From AAA164-E04 sp014239995 (GTDB taxonomy: Bacteria > Verrucomicrobiota > Verrucomicrobiia > Limisphaerales > AAA164-E04): a stretch of 64,000 nucleotides of DNA. The notes under the pieces are model-generated. The model did not search any database. It had not been told where the DNA came from and saw only the letters and a list, made by a program, of their open reading frames with translations. Numbering within the stretch: position 1 is the first letter of the stretch; the number at the start of each line of letters is the position of its first letter. Made by a program: the position numbers and the translations under genes. Below, in pieces: positions 1-8,995 of this stretch. Location of the stretch: contig JAQWLM010000004.1 in the NCBI GenBank assembly GCA_029247315.1, positions 1-64,000 on the forward strand, written 5' to 3'.

Positions 1-332
1 CAATGGGAATATGCCTTTGTATGATGCCGCTTGGGAGGCTGGAGACACAAAGCCACACGAAACCTCGGGATGTGAGCCTCCAATGAGGATACGAAACATC
101 AGCATAGATCCAAAACGATTCATTCCAATCCCCGCGCTAAGGGCGTCTCTCCGAAAGAATCTTGCAGGACGATTCCACCATGATACATATCCTGGCTCTA
201 CCCAGTCGGCTTGAGCCATGAACTTTACGTCTGGGAATTCCAGACAATCATCGACTTCCCACTTGATTTCATCTTATTTTTAAGCAGATTGTCTGGGGAA
301 TTATTATTTAAGAAACAAGAGTAACTGAGCAC
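1..332. other. Left edge, no assignable gene
   Basis: Two short reading frames are open here. One is on the plus strand (11-214). The other is on the minus strand, from an ATG at 219 leftwards off the window edge, and could be the first 73 codons of a gene lying outside. Neither has a visible ribosome binding site or a recognisable motif, so both are left unassigned. Bases 220-332 are the leader of the lipoprotein gene that follows and carry one inverted repeat (240-296). Confidence 0.4.
240..296. repeat. 10-bp inverted repeat upstream of the cytochrome c assembly operon
   Basis: CCAGACAATC at 240-249 is matched exactly by GATTGTCTGG at 287-296, with a 37-base AT-rich spacer and two possible G-T pairs extending the stem outward. 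There is no T-tract, so it is not a simple intrinsic terminator. It sits 37 bases before the first gene of the operon and could be a regulator site or an RNA leader structure. Confidence 0.45.
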
Positions 333-1400
333 GTGAGATACTTAAACTTGAACACACAGCCAAACGAAGCAGGCATTTGGGCCTTTCACTTCTGCCTGCT
401 CAGCCTGATCCTGCTTGCCGGATGCCGACAGGACGCAGGAATCCAGGTATATTCGGTACCAAAGCGTTCAGCTTACAAACTTCCAGCCAACTGGACACCT
501 TCCGAAAACAGCAGCGCCATGCGCTTGGCAACCTTTGAGGTAAAAGGAAACGAAGGTACTTCCGCTGAGATGGCTATTTTGCCGATGCCAGACCTCCAGG
601 TAGGTGACCATGAAATCGTCAACCTTTGGCGCCAGCAACTCCAATTGGAACCTATTACCGAGGACCAGGTTGAAGCATCCTCAGAAGTGGTCAAGATCGG
701 AAACTATGACGGCCGCATATTCGACCTGACGGCACCTGAATCGGTGCCGGGCGAAGTTTCAGGGCTGAGGATCATTACAGCTTTCGTGAGGGCCCCCATC
801 GGCACGTGGTTCTTTAAGATGAGCGGCAACGCAGACCACCTTGAGAGGGAACGATCCGCCTTCGTAGACTTCCTGTCATCCGTCAGCCTGCCGGAACTTC
901 AGGAACAGATGCAGGAATCCCGGAGCGCATCGGCCCCGCAACCGGCCATGGGGAGTAGCGCCCCTCCTGCCTCAAGGAGCAATCCCCCTCCAGCAGACGC
1001 ACCATCCTGGAATGTACCAGATGGCTGGGTTCCAGAAGGTGCGAGGTCCATGGTGCTGGCAAGTTTCAGGGCCACAGGGGAAGGTGGTGAGGTGTCCATT
1101 ACGGTATCCCGCCTGGGTGGCGGAGCCGGCGGGCTTCTACCCAATATCAACCGCTGGTGCGGGCAGGTTGGCATGGAGAAAATCACGGAAGCAGGCTTGA
1201 GCAAGATCAAGGAAAACATCCAGTGCAGCAGCGGAGAGAAAGGCACCTTAGTGGCCTTGCCTGGTGATACAGAACAGATCAATGCCGTGATCCTTCCAAG
1301 GGAGGGTCAAACTTGGTTTTTCAAGGCAATGGGCCCCAAGGCAGCCGTCCAGAGGGAATCCGCATCTTTCAGGTCTTTCATTCAAACGGTCAAATTCTAG
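333..1400 (+). CDS. Putative lipoprotein with a duplicated domain, upstream of resB
   Basis: The start is a GTG. The N-terminus has a hydrophobic stretch ending in the lipobox L-L-A-G-C near residue 31, so the mature protein is probably lipid-anchored outside the cytoplasmic membrane. The rest is two copies of one domain of about 130 residues (roughly 45-180 and 225-355) joined by a Pro/Ser/Ala-rich linker. Each copy opens with a 'P-x-x-W' element followed by 'LA-F' and closes with 'WFFK-x-x-G' plus a 'F--F-' helix. The stop lies one base before the resB start, so the gene is probably co-transcribed with resB and ccsA. I do not recognise a named family. The position suggests a link to cytochrome c or respiratory-complex assembly, which is inference. 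Confidence 0.75.
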   Translation: MRYLNLNTQPNEAGIWAFHFCLLSLILLAGCRQDAGIQVYSVPKRSAYKLPANWTPSENSSAMRLATFEVKGNEGTSAEMAILPMPDLQVGDHEIVNLWRQQLQLEPITEDQVEASSEVVKIGNYDGRIFDLTAPESVPGEVSGLRIITAFVRAPIGTWFFKMSGNADHLERERSAFVDFLSSVSLPELQEQMQESRSASAPQPAMGSSAPPASRSNPPPADAPSWNVPDGWVPEGARSMVLASFRATGEGGEVSITVSRLGGGAGGLLPNINRWCGQVGMEKITEAGLSKIKENIQCSSGEKGTLVALPGDTEQINAVILPREGQTWFFKAMGPKAAVQRESASFRSFIQTVKF

Positions 1401-1401
1401 T

Positions 1402-2604
1402 ATGATCATCAAACAGATCGTTAGCGTCATCACATCCCTGCGGCTGACCGTGACCTGCCTCAGCTTTTCCATGTTGATTGTCTTTGTAGGCACCTTGGCA
1501 CAGGTGGACCAAGGGCTGTATATTGTTCAGGAACGTTACTTCAAGAGTTTCCTGGTACTTTGGGGTCCATCGGGTAGCGACTGGCAGGTCCCTGTCATGC
1601 CAGGTGGGTATCTGATAGGCATCCTGCTGTTGACAAACTTGACCGCGGCCTTCTTCAAAAGATTCAAATTGACTCGGAAAAAATTTGGCATCTACATGTC
1701 CCATGCAGGTCTGATCGTCTTGCTGCTGGGCCAGATCTTCACCGATATTCTCTCCCGCGAAAGTGCCATGGAAATCAAGGAGAGTGGAACAAGTTCACAT
1801 TCGGCCGATTTCAAGCTCAACGAATTGGTTTTAATCGACCAGTCCAAGGATGATGAAGACACGGTCTATTCCGTCCCTGAGGCACTGCTACAGAGCAAAG
1901 AAGGGGCGACCCTTGGCGAAGATCCCCTCCCCTTCCGCATCAACGTGCTGGCATACTGGTCCAACGCAAGCCTGAAGGGCAAACCCGAGACCGGCTACAC
2001 CCGTGTCGATGCAATCACCGGGTTCCCGGATGTCTATATCAAGACCCTTCCACCTGAAACGGCGATGGACCGCCGTGACGCCGGGGCAGCCATACTGGAA
2101 TTACTGGAAGACGGTAATTCCATTGGTAAATGGTTTGTGTCCACGATCCTGGATCCCCAGACAATCGAACACGATGGTAAGATCTACGCTTTGGACATGC
2201 GTCCAAAACGCTACTACGAGAACTTTTCGATCACCCTGCTCAGGGCAACTCACGAGAATTATACCGGAACGAACGAGCCCAAGAATTTCGCAAGCCGCGT
2301 TCAGCTGCGAAACGGGCAAACCGGTGAAGACCGTGAGCTGTTAATTTACATGAATCACCCACTCCGCTATCAGGGCCTGACATTTTTCCAGCACCAGATG
2401 ACAGCAGGTGAGATGGTTCGCAGGCAGGGAATGACCGCGAGCTCCACGTTTCAGGTAGTCAAAAACCCCACCTGGCTGACTCCTTACCTGGGTTGCGCCT
2501 TGGTAGGCATTGGCCTGACCATTCAATTCATGGTCCATCTGGTGGGCTTTACCCGTAAACGAAAATCCAGCCAAGGGCACTCTGGGCCTGCCGTCACCAA
2601 GTAA
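1402..2604 (+). CDS. resB: Cytochrome c biogenesis protein ResB
   Basis: This is a ResB-family membrane protein, one half of the System II machinery that delivers haem to apocytochromes c outside the cytoplasmic membrane. It has transmembrane segments near residues 15-35, 70-90 and 100-118, then a large extracytoplasmic domain (about 120-345), then a last transmembrane segment near 350-372. The stretch 'HPLRYQGLTFFQHQM' near the end of the soluble domain is typical of the family. The length of 400 residues fits the shorter ResB group. The stop codon overlaps the next ATG (TAATG), so ccsA is likely translated by coupling. CcsA next door confirms the pathway. Confidence 0.88.
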   Translation: MIIKQIVSVITSLRLTVTCLSFSMLIVFVGTLAQVDQGLYIVQERYFKSFLVLWGPSGSDWQVPVMPGGYLIGILLLTNLTAAFFKRFKLTRKKFGIYMSHAGLIVLLLGQIFTDILSRESAMEIKESGTSSHSADFKLNELVLIDQSKDDEDTVYSVPEALLQSKEGATLGEDPLPFRINVLAYWSNASLKGKPETGYTRVDAITGFPDVYIKTLPPETAMDRRDAGAAILELLEDGNSIGKWFVSTILDPQTIEHDGKIYALDMRPKRYYENFSITLLRATHENYTGTNEPKNFASRVQLRNGQTGEDRELLIYMNHPLRYQGLTFFQHQMTAGEMVRRQGMTASSTFQVVKNPTWLTPYLGCALVGIGLTIQFMVHLVGFTRKRKSSQGHSGPAVTK

Positions 2605-4592
2605 TGCGCCTAGGGCGTGCAACATCGACCATGAAAAAATATATTCCACATCTCGTCCTCGGTCTTTTTGTTCTATGGATTATTTCAGCGCTGCGGCCGG
2701 CGAAACCCGCCAGCTACATGGATGACGTTACCTTTGGACAACTGCCAGTGCTGCGCGAGGGACGACTTCAACCCTTGGATTCGGTGGGGATGAATGCTCT
2801 CATCCAGATCCGAGGCACACGCAAGGTGCCCATCGAGGGAAACGATGCAAACGGCCATTGGGGGCTTTTTGAGGAAATGCGGGGAACGGACCATGGTCAA
2901 CTGTCTGAGCGCAGATGGTATCAGTTTTCCAAGCACCCCAGAAAACTCAATGCCTCTCAGTGGCTCATGGAAGTCATGATGCATCCTGAAGTGGCAGACG
3001 AGCGCTTCATTTTCGCACTCAATCACCCCGATCTTCTGGATGAACTCAATCTAGATGGCTTGGGTGTGGAAAAATCAGGCCTGTTTTACTTTAATTTCAG
3101 GGAAATAAGTGGGCACTTCCCTACCATACGACGCCATGCTCAGAGTGCATTCGAGCAGGAGGAGGCACTTCGTTCGCCCTTCCAGAAGGCTGTCATTAAG
3201 GTATGGGTTGCACTCACCACCTACCTTGAACTCAAGAACACGGTGGCTCCACAGGACTTCCATGATTTTGACGCGGACCTGGATCAGTATGTTGCGCTCA
3301 TACCTTCAGGGCTGGAAGCTTGGCGTCTACAGAATGCGGGGGAGTCTCATGACGAGGAAGTCCTTGCACGGTTTTCTTCATACATGGATCGTTTCCAGCA
3401 TCTGAGTGCTGCCCGCACCTTGATGATTCCTCCCTTGTCTGATCCAGATACTCCCTCCAATTGGAGTACGGTGGGTACCAATCTCATCCAAATCATCCAA
3501 ACCATGCAGGTGAATCCTGCGGTGCGCTCCTACGCCCGCATGGCAAGTGCCTACCACGGGGCTGATTCAGGCAATTTCAATCAGGCGCTGTCTCAGTATC
3601 GCACCTCACTGGAAAAGGACTTTGAGGCATCCCTGAGTCGCACCGGCATTGAATATTCGTACAACCATTTTTCACCTTTCTACAAAAGCACTGTGATCTA
3701 CCTGATCGCGTTCCTGCTCGCATGTGCCACCTGGTTCAGGGGATCTGAGGGGATGCGAAAAACATCGGTATATCTCATCATACTTGCCGCCGTCATTCAC
3801 ACGGCTGGTCTGATTACGCGGATGTACATCGAAGGTCGTCCACCAGTAACAAACCTCTACAGCTCAGCTGTGTTTGTAGGATGGGGAGCGGTCATTTTAG
3901 GACTCGTTGTGGAACGCTTTTACCGCGATGGCATCGGGGCAGCGATCGCGAGCATCGTAGGAGCCTTGTCACTGATCATCGCCCACAACCTGGCCCTCAC
4001 CGGAGATACCATGGGAGTTCTCAGGGCAGTGCTCGATACCAATTTCTGGTTAGCCACCCACGTCGTCATCATCACCTTGGGATACGCTTCCACCTTTTTC
4101 TCGGGGTTCCTGGCTATTGTCTACATCCTGCGCGGATTCTTTACGACCTCACTGGATGAAACGACGGCAAAATCCCTGACCCGCATGGTGTATGGTGTCG
4201 TCTGTTTTTCCACTTTGTTCAGTTTTGTGGGGACTGTATTGGGAGGTATCTGGGCAGACCAGTCCTGGGGACGTTTCTGGGGCTGGGATCCCAAGGAAAA
4301 CGGTGCACTCCTCATCGTAATTTGGAATGCCATCATCCTGCACGCGCGCTGGGGGGGAATGGTTCGGGAACGCGGTTTGATGAATCTTGCCGTTTTTGGA
4401 AATGTTGTCACCGCCTTTTCATGGTTTGGGGTCAACATGCTCAACGTGGGCCTGCACAGTTACGGTTTCATGGGAGCAGCCTTCCAGTGGTTGATGATTT
4501 TCAACCTGAGCCAGGCCATCATCATCATCTTTGGGATGATGCCCCTCAACGCCTGGAGGAGTTTTCGTCAAACCACCGTCACCCCGGCCTAG
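2604..4592 (+). CDS. ccsA: Cytochrome c biogenesis protein CcsA with a long N-terminal extension
   Basis: The C-terminal 300 residues form a CcsA/CcmF-type haem-handling membrane domain. The tryptophan-rich WWD-like motif (W-G-R-F-W-G-W-D-P-K-E-N-G) lies near residues 552-565, with conserved histidines in 'AVIHTAG' and 'GLHSYGF'. Ahead of it is a single N-terminal membrane anchor and about 310 residues predicted to be extracytoplasmic, which makes the protein twice the size of a minimal CcsA. Such extended forms are known in Bacteroidetes and planctomycete relatives. The first ATG overlaps the resB stop. A second ATG at 2631 begins directly with the anchor (M-K-K-Y-I-P-H) and is an equally good start. 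It works with ResB to ligate haem to CxxCH motifs. Confidence 0.88.
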   Translation: MRLGRATSTMKKYIPHLVLGLFVLWIISALRPAKPASYMDDVTFGQLPVLREGRLQPLDSVGMNALIQIRGTRKVPIEGNDANGHWGLFEEMRGTDHGQLSERRWYQFSKHPRKLNASQWLMEVMMHPEVADERFIFALNHPDLLDELNLDGLGVEKSGLFYFNFREISGHFPTIRRHAQSAFEQEEALRSPFQKAVIKVWVALTTYLELKNTVAPQDFHDFDADLDQYVALIPSGLEAWRLQNAGESHDEEVLARFSSYMDRFQHLSAARTLMIPPLSDPDTPSNWSTVGTNLIQIIQTMQVNPAVRSYARMASAYHGADSGNFNQALSQYRTSLEKDFEASLSRTGIEYSYNHFSPFYKSTVIYLIAFLLACATWFRGSEGMRKTSVYLIILAAVIHTAGLITRMYIEGRPPVTNLYSSAVFVGWGAVILGLVVERFYRDGIGAAIASIVGALSLIIAHNLALTGDTMGVLRAVLDTNFWLATHVVIITLGYASTFFSGFLAIVYILRGFFTTSLDETTAKSLTRMVYGVVCFSTLFSFVGTVLGGIWADQSWGRFWGWDPKENGALLIVIWNAIILHARWGGMVRERGLMNLAVFGNVVTAFSWFGVNMLNVGLHSYGFMGAAFQWLMIFNLSQAIIIIFGMMPLNAWRSFRQTTVTPA

Positions 4593-4679
4593 GACACCTG
4601 AGCTTCTCAAAAGGATCTGCTTGCAGGCATAAACCATGGGGACTAGAGTGAAATCTCCCACACCAACAAGCACCCTCTC

Positions 4680-5789
4680 ATGCCAAATCCCTATCGTGTA
4701 GCTGTCATTGGAAACACCGGTCGCGGCGACTACGGCCATGGCCTGGATGTGGCCTGGCTCGACGTGCCACAAGTCGAATTGGTGGCCGTCGCAGATCCAC
4801 ACCAGGAAGGTTTAAACCAGGCCAAAAAAAGACTTCAAGTAGACCGGGGTTTTACCGACTACCGGGAGATGCTTGCTGAGATGAAACCGGATATCGTCAG
4901 CATCTGCCCCCGCTGGCTGGATCAGCATCGTGACATGGTGCTGCTCGCGGCCACCGAGGGGGTCAAGGGGATCTATCTTGAAAAACCTCTCTGCCGTTCA
5001 CTTGAGGAAGCAGACGCGATGATTGCCGCCTGCCAGTCAAATCATGTCAAGGTCGCCATTGCCCACCAGACACGATACAGCCCCATACTGGCCTCGGTTT
5101 ATCGCATGATCCATGAGGGTCGCATCGGTGAACCCCTGGAAATCCGTGCCCGAGGCAAGGAAGACAGGCGGGGAGGAGGTGAGGACCTGTGGGTGTTGGG
5201 CACACACGTCCTGAATCTGATGCACTACCTCGGTGGTACACCCACATGGTGCCAGGCAACGGTGATGCAGGAAGGTGACCCCGTGGATGCGTCACACGTT
5301 CACGAAGGCAATGAAGGTATTGGGCCCCTGGCGGGGGACCATGTGGAGGCGACTTTCATGCTCGCAAATGGTGTCCTGGGTTTTTTCAACTCGCGACGCA
5401 ACGCATCCGCAGACCCCACACGATTTGGCCTCATGATCTACGGCACCGAGGGTATCCTGGCAATGAACACCGGATACCTACCAGCGGCAAGCTGGCTTCC
5501 GGACCCATCCTGGACGCCAGCTCGAACTGGCAAACGTTGGATCCCCGTGACCTCACAAGCTCCCGGAGAGCTTGAAATCCTCCCAGACGGAGGACATCAT
5601 GCTGGTAACATCCTTGCATGCCAGGACCTCATAGCAGCCATCGAGGACAACCGCTCGCCAGAATCAAGCATCGAAGATGCCGCAATCACCACGGAGATGA
5701 TTGTTTCAGTATTCGAGTCCCATCGACTCGGCAAAAAGGTATTTTATCCGCTCCAGAACAGAAAAAACCCTCTTTCAGGGCTCTATTAA
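4680..5789 (+). CDS. Gfo/Idh/MocA family oxidoreductase
   Basis: This is an NAD(P)-dependent sugar or polyol oxidoreductase of the glucose-fructose oxidoreductase fold. The N-terminal Rossmann domain starts with 'VAVIGNTGRGDYG' (residues 8-19), a slightly unusual glycine loop. The family signature E-K-P-L-C is at 101-105 and supplies the catalytic lysine. The C-terminal alpha/beta domain carries 'GTHVLNLMHYLGG', matching the usual D-x-x-x-H site region except that a threonine stands where aspartate is common. The substrate cannot be told from sequence. mtnA follows 27 bases downstream on the same strand, so the two may share a transcript, though no functional link is obvious. Confidence 0.85.
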   Translation: MPNPYRVAVIGNTGRGDYGHGLDVAWLDVPQVELVAVADPHQEGLNQAKKRLQVDRGFTDYREMLAEMKPDIVSICPRWLDQHRDMVLLAATEGVKGIYLEKPLCRSLEEADAMIAACQSNHVKVAIAHQTRYSPILASVYRMIHEGRIGEPLEIRARGKEDRRGGGEDLWVLGTHVLNLMHYLGGTPTWCQATVMQEGDPVDASHVHEGNEGIGPLAGDHVEATFMLANGVLGFFNSRRNASADPTRFGLMIYGTEGILAMNTGYLPAASWLPDPSWTPARTGKRWIPVTSQAPGELEILPDGGHHAGNILACQDLIAAIEDNRSPESSIEDAAITTEMIVSVFESHRLGKKVFYPLQNRKNPLSGLY

Positions 5790-5816
5790 ACCCTTCAGTC
5801 CCATAGAAGCCACAGC

Positions 5817-6887
5817 ATGATTTGTACCATGGAATGGAAAGAGGATACCCTGAGGATCCTTGACCAGACAAAACTACCGCTCACGGAATGTTTCCTCGAC
5901 CTGAAAACGATGGCGGACGTCATCGAGGCTATCCAGTCCCTGAGGGTCCGCGGGGCGCCCGCCATAGGGGTCACGGCCGCTTACGGGATGGTGCTGGCAG
6001 CCAAGTCCATCATCACATCGGAGACCGCCACTTTCAGAAGACAGTTACGCGGCATGGCAAACAGCTTGATTGCAGCCCGGCCAACCGCCGTCAACCTTGA
6101 ATGGGCCGTGGAATGCATCATGGAAGATCTTCAAAACCATCCCGAGATCCCTGCCACAGACATTCCGAAGCGTATTCTGGAGCATGCCCGCATGATTCAT
6201 GAAGACGATCAGCAGCGCTGCAAGGCCATGGCTGAAAACGGTCAGGAGCTCATTTCCGATCAATCGCGCATCCTGACTCATTGCAACACCGGATACCTGG
6301 CAACATCGGGTATGGGTACGGCACTTGGTGTCCTGTTCGCTGCCCATGCAAGGGGCAAAGTCGGAATGGTTTACGTGGACGAAACACGTCCACTCCTGCA
6401 AGGCGCGCGGCTGACCGCATGGGAATGCACCAAGGCAGGGATGCCTCACACCTTGATCTGCGATAGTATGGCTGCGGTTTTGATGCAACAAGGCAAGGTC
6501 GATGGGGTGATCGTCGGAGCCGACAGAATCGCAAGCGATGGATCCGTCGCCAACAAAATTGGCACCTACGGCTTGGCCGTCCAGGCCAATTACCATGGCA
6601 TCCCCTTCCATGTGGCCGCTCCACTTTCCACCTTCGACGCACAATTGAGTAGCGGAGAAAGCATCCCTATCGAGGGAAGGGATGCGAGCGAGGTGCACAC
6701 GGTCATGGGGCGTCTCCAGATCGGGCCTGATGAAACTCCCTGCTGGAACCCTGCCTTTGATGTAACTCCTCCATCACTCATCAGCAACATCATCACCGAA
6801 GCGGGTATTTTCAATGCACCCTTTGATACTCAGGCCATTTTAGAGGCTATTGAAATGGATCGTCTAGGCAAAGGAATATTCGATTGA
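5817..6887 (+). CDS. mtnA: S-methyl-5-thioribose-1-phosphate isomerase (MtnA)
   Basis: This enzyme isomerises the aldose 5-methylthioribose-1-phosphate to the ketose 5-methylthioribulose-1-phosphate in the methionine salvage pathway, in the cytoplasm. It belongs to the eIF2B-like fold. The substrate-binding element 'RVRGAPAIG' is at residues 43-51. The catalytic cysteine is Cys156 in 'HCNTG', and the catalytic aspartate is Asp236 in 'GADRI'. 'VYVDETRPLLQGARLTAWE' (186-204) is also a family hallmark. The length of 356 residues is normal. A translation-factor eIF2B subunit is ruled out by the paired Cys and Asp. Other salvage genes are not in the window. Confidence 0.95.
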   Translation: MICTMEWKEDTLRILDQTKLPLTECFLDLKTMADVIEAIQSLRVRGAPAIGVTAAYGMVLAAKSIITSETATFRRQLRGMANSLIAARPTAVNLEWAVECIMEDLQNHPEIPATDIPKRILEHARMIHEDDQQRCKAMAENGQELISDQSRILTHCNTGYLATSGMGTALGVLFAAHARGKVGMVYVDETRPLLQGARLTAWECTKAGMPHTLICDSMAAVLMQQGKVDGVIVGADRIASDGSVANKIGTYGLAVQANYHGIPFHVAAPLSTFDAQLSSGESIPIEGRDASEVHTVMGRLQIGPDETPCWNPAFDVTPPSLISNIITEAGIFNAPFDTQAILEAIEMDRLGKGIFD

Positions 6888-6936
6888 CCTTGAACGTGTT
6901 TCGGAATATTCCTGATGCACGCTCAATAAAAAAGTT

Positions 6937-7725
6937 ATGTCATCATACACTATTCGCAAAGGGGTTCCCGGGAAAACCACGGGGGCATTCACACTCATTG
7001 AACTCCTGGTGGTCATCGCCATCATTGCCATCCTTGCCGGCATGCTGCTCCCGGCTTTAGGCAAGGCAAAACAAAAAGCCAAGGGTATCAAGTGTATCAG
7101 CAACCTGAAACAGATGCAGCTCTGCTGGATCATGTATGCTACGGACAGTGAGGGTAAATTGATTCTCAATCACCTGGGAACACGTGATTCCTGGATCGGT
7201 GGCAATGTAAGTTCGGCCCCGGGGTGGACCAACAGACTCGATATTACCGAAGGCGCCCTCTACCCCTACAACTCCTCGGAAGAGATTTACAAATGTCCCT
7301 CGGATGTGGCCTTCAAGCAGGGTGCCAAGAGCATCATACGCGTCCGGAGTTTCTCCATGAGTGGTCGCATGAATGGCAATGCCGACTGGGTATATCCAGG
7401 ATTGAAGGCCTGGACCAAGGAATCCTCCATCAATAGCCCCGGACCTTCCCAGGCGTTTGTATTTGTGGATGAGGACAAGGAAAGCATCGATGATGGATTC
7501 TTTGCTGTGCGTGACCCTAAAGGCGCAAACACAGGTTTCTGGCAGAATGCACCTGCGAGTCGTCACGGCAATGGCGGATGCCTGTCCTTTGCTGACGGAC
7601 ATGCCGAGAACTGGAGCTGGGTAGAAGCCACAGCCACCGAGGTGCAGGGCCTGAATACGAACACCCGAAAAGGAGATCGTGATCTTGAAAAATTCCGACG
7701 CGCCACCCACGAGCCACAGGGATGA
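6937..7725 (+). CDS. Pseudopilin-like secreted protein (H-X9-DG type)
   Basis: The N-terminus has a prepilin cleavage/methylation signal: 'TTGA' before F-T-L-I-E-L-L, with Glu at mature position 5 and a 20-residue hydrophobic helix. A helical 'KAKQKAKGIKCISNLKQ' segment follows, then a globular domain. The C-terminal part contains His-x9-Asp-Gly in 'SRHGNGGCLSFADGH', the mark of the H-X9-DG pseudopilin group that is greatly expanded in Verrucomicrobiota, Lentisphaerae and Planctomycetes. Function is unknown; these proteins are presumed to be processed by a prepilin peptidase and surface-displayed or assembled. It follows mtnA by 49 bases. No secretion-system gene is nearby. Confidence 0.85.
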   Translation: MSSYTIRKGVPGKTTGAFTLIELLVVIAIIAILAGMLLPALGKAKQKAKGIKCISNLKQMQLCWIMYATDSEGKLILNHLGTRDSWIGGNVSSAPGWTNRLDITEGALYPYNSSEEIYKCPSDVAFKQGAKSIIRVRSFSMSGRMNGNADWVYPGLKAWTKESSINSPGPSQAFVFVDEDKESIDDGFFAVRDPKGANTGFWQNAPASRHGNGGCLSFADGHAENWSWVEATATEVQGLNTNTRKGDRDLEKFRRATHEPQG

Positions 7726-8179
7726 TTCCATGAGGCCCGGGCAGCCTTGATCAGTCCAGGTGAAGCCCTCTATGATTGCGCTGCAAGGGACCGTAAATTC
7801 CATGGGAAAACGTTTTCCACACACCATGGACTGGCATCACAGCCGCACTGTCATCGAGTGCCCACCTTGCAATGGAATCGTGAAAACAGCCATGATGCGA
7901 GTGCCCCAAACTGTGCTGCCCTTGCTTAGCTGGGCACATGGGCATTTCACAACCATGGTGAGGGCCTTTTTGTCAGGTAACTGCATCAAGATGGATCATG
8001 GTATAAACCATATGTGCGGGACTGATCCGTCATACTGAATCCATCCCCCACGCCAGATGACCCTGCATGGATCAAATACCGATCCTCGACTTGATTCGTC
8101 CACTGGAGCAACTCCTGCAGGAAATAAGCAGGACGGTCAGTTCTCAAGGCATATTAAGGATTTTATTCGCTCGCAGTCA
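7726..8179. other. 454-base intergenic stretch without a convincing gene
   Basis: This is the gap between the 3' ends of a plus-strand pseudopilin gene and the minus-strand permease gene. Short reading frames exist on both strands (for example 7760-8038 plus), but none has a signal sequence, known motif or ribosome binding site. The one clear element is a perfect 14-bp palindrome at 7805-7818, listed separately. No intrinsic terminator with a proper T-tract is visible for either flanking gene. Confidence 0.5.
7805..7818. promoter_or_regulatory. 14-bp palindrome GGAAAACGTTTTCC
   Basis: This perfect palindrome has a central CG flanked by A4/T4. The shape resembles operators of LacI-family repressors, which usually centre on CG inside an A/T half-site. 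It lies between two converging genes rather than at a promoter, and no LacI-type gene is in the window. It is therefore either a chance palindrome or a site with a structural role. Confidence 0.3.
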
Positions 8180-8995
8180 TCAGGAAAAAAACTGTGGAAA
8201 ACGCCGCAGCAGAGATCCAACAATCAAGATCAGGAAACCAAGTGCAAGGGTCCATATAAATATCCAGGCCAGGAAACCGGGAGGAAGGCTCACAGGGGCA
8301 CCATAATGTCCAACCTCCTTGTGTCGATAAAGTCGATGCCCTGTGATTAATATCACGATCGAACTGAACACAAGAGAAGGAAAACTGAAAAGGCCATTGA
8401 CCTCATGCCACCACCATTCCTCCAGAACCATGGCGCCATAAAGGATTCCAAGTGAAATCACCAGGCTCCAGAACCAGGAGGAAAACAATATAAAGCGACG
8501 CCGCACCACGCTGGAAATAACGAAGGACACACAGAAAATATTGAGGGGCAAGGCCAGCACCAAACCGTAAAGCATACCGGGCTTTAATTCTGGCGCAGGT
8601 TCCATTAAGCCCGCATCGAGAAAAAAGCGCTTCAAGGTAGACTGCCAATCCATCCCGAGGATGAGAAAATCCAGACCTACAAACATCAGGAGAGTGACGC
8701 CCGCAACCGCCAAACGCGCCATGTAACGCTCGGAACGAGTAGGCGGAAGAGAGAACGTAAATTCCTCACAATCCTCCACCGCGTCCCCGCCTCCATAGGC
8801 GGGACCAGCAACAAGGGCATAGAGGAAGGATACAAGCATCAGCCAGCCAGGGTGCGCAAACAAGGGAACGATCCAGGCCGTTCCCAGCCACATCAGGAGA
8901 AATGCGAGTAAAAGCCGACTGTGGGCAAACCATTCGGCCCACAATAATCCGTAAAGGAAGGTCCATCGATGAAATAGAGCAGGCATGGTTCGCAT
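8180..8995 (-). CDS. Multi-pass membrane protein, probable ABC-2-type permease
   Basis: The ATG at 8995 overlaps the stop of the preceding gene (ATGA), which implies coupled translation and decides the start. The product has about 271 residues with six or so hydrophobic segments, among them 'FLLMWLGTAWIVPLF', 'GVTLLMFVGLDFLIL', 'IFCVSFVISSVV' and a C-terminal 'FIWTLALGFLILIVGSLL'. The acidic stretch 'DAVEDCEEFTFSLPPTRSERY' between the second and third segments recalls the cytoplasmic loop of ABC-2 exporters that often precedes 'lPvsr..'. Because an ABC ATPase without its own membrane domain is encoded in the same operon (14160-15068), this is most likely its permease. I recognise no specific family. 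Confidence 0.72.
   Translation of the reverse strand: MRTMPALFHRWTFLYGLLWAEWFAHSRLLLAFLLMWLGTAWIVPLFAHPGWLMLVSFLYALVAGPAYGGGDAVEDCEEFTFSLPPTRSERYMARLAVAGVTLLMFVGLDFLILGMDWQSTLKRFFLDAGLMEPAPELKPGMLYGLVLALPLNIFCVSFVISSVVRRRFILFSSWFWSLVISLGILYGAMVLEEWWWHEVNGLFSFPSLVFSSIVILITGHRLYRHKEVGHYGAPVSLPPGFLAWIFIWTLALGFLILIVGSLLRRFPQFFS

Noticed and set aside
1..219. Partial minus-strand gene running off the left edge
   Set aside because: The frame is open, but so is a plus-strand frame over the same bases; there is no ribosome binding site or motif.
7760..8038. Plus-strand 92-codon frame after the pseudopilin
   Set aside because: No signal, motif or ribosome binding site; composition looks non-coding.
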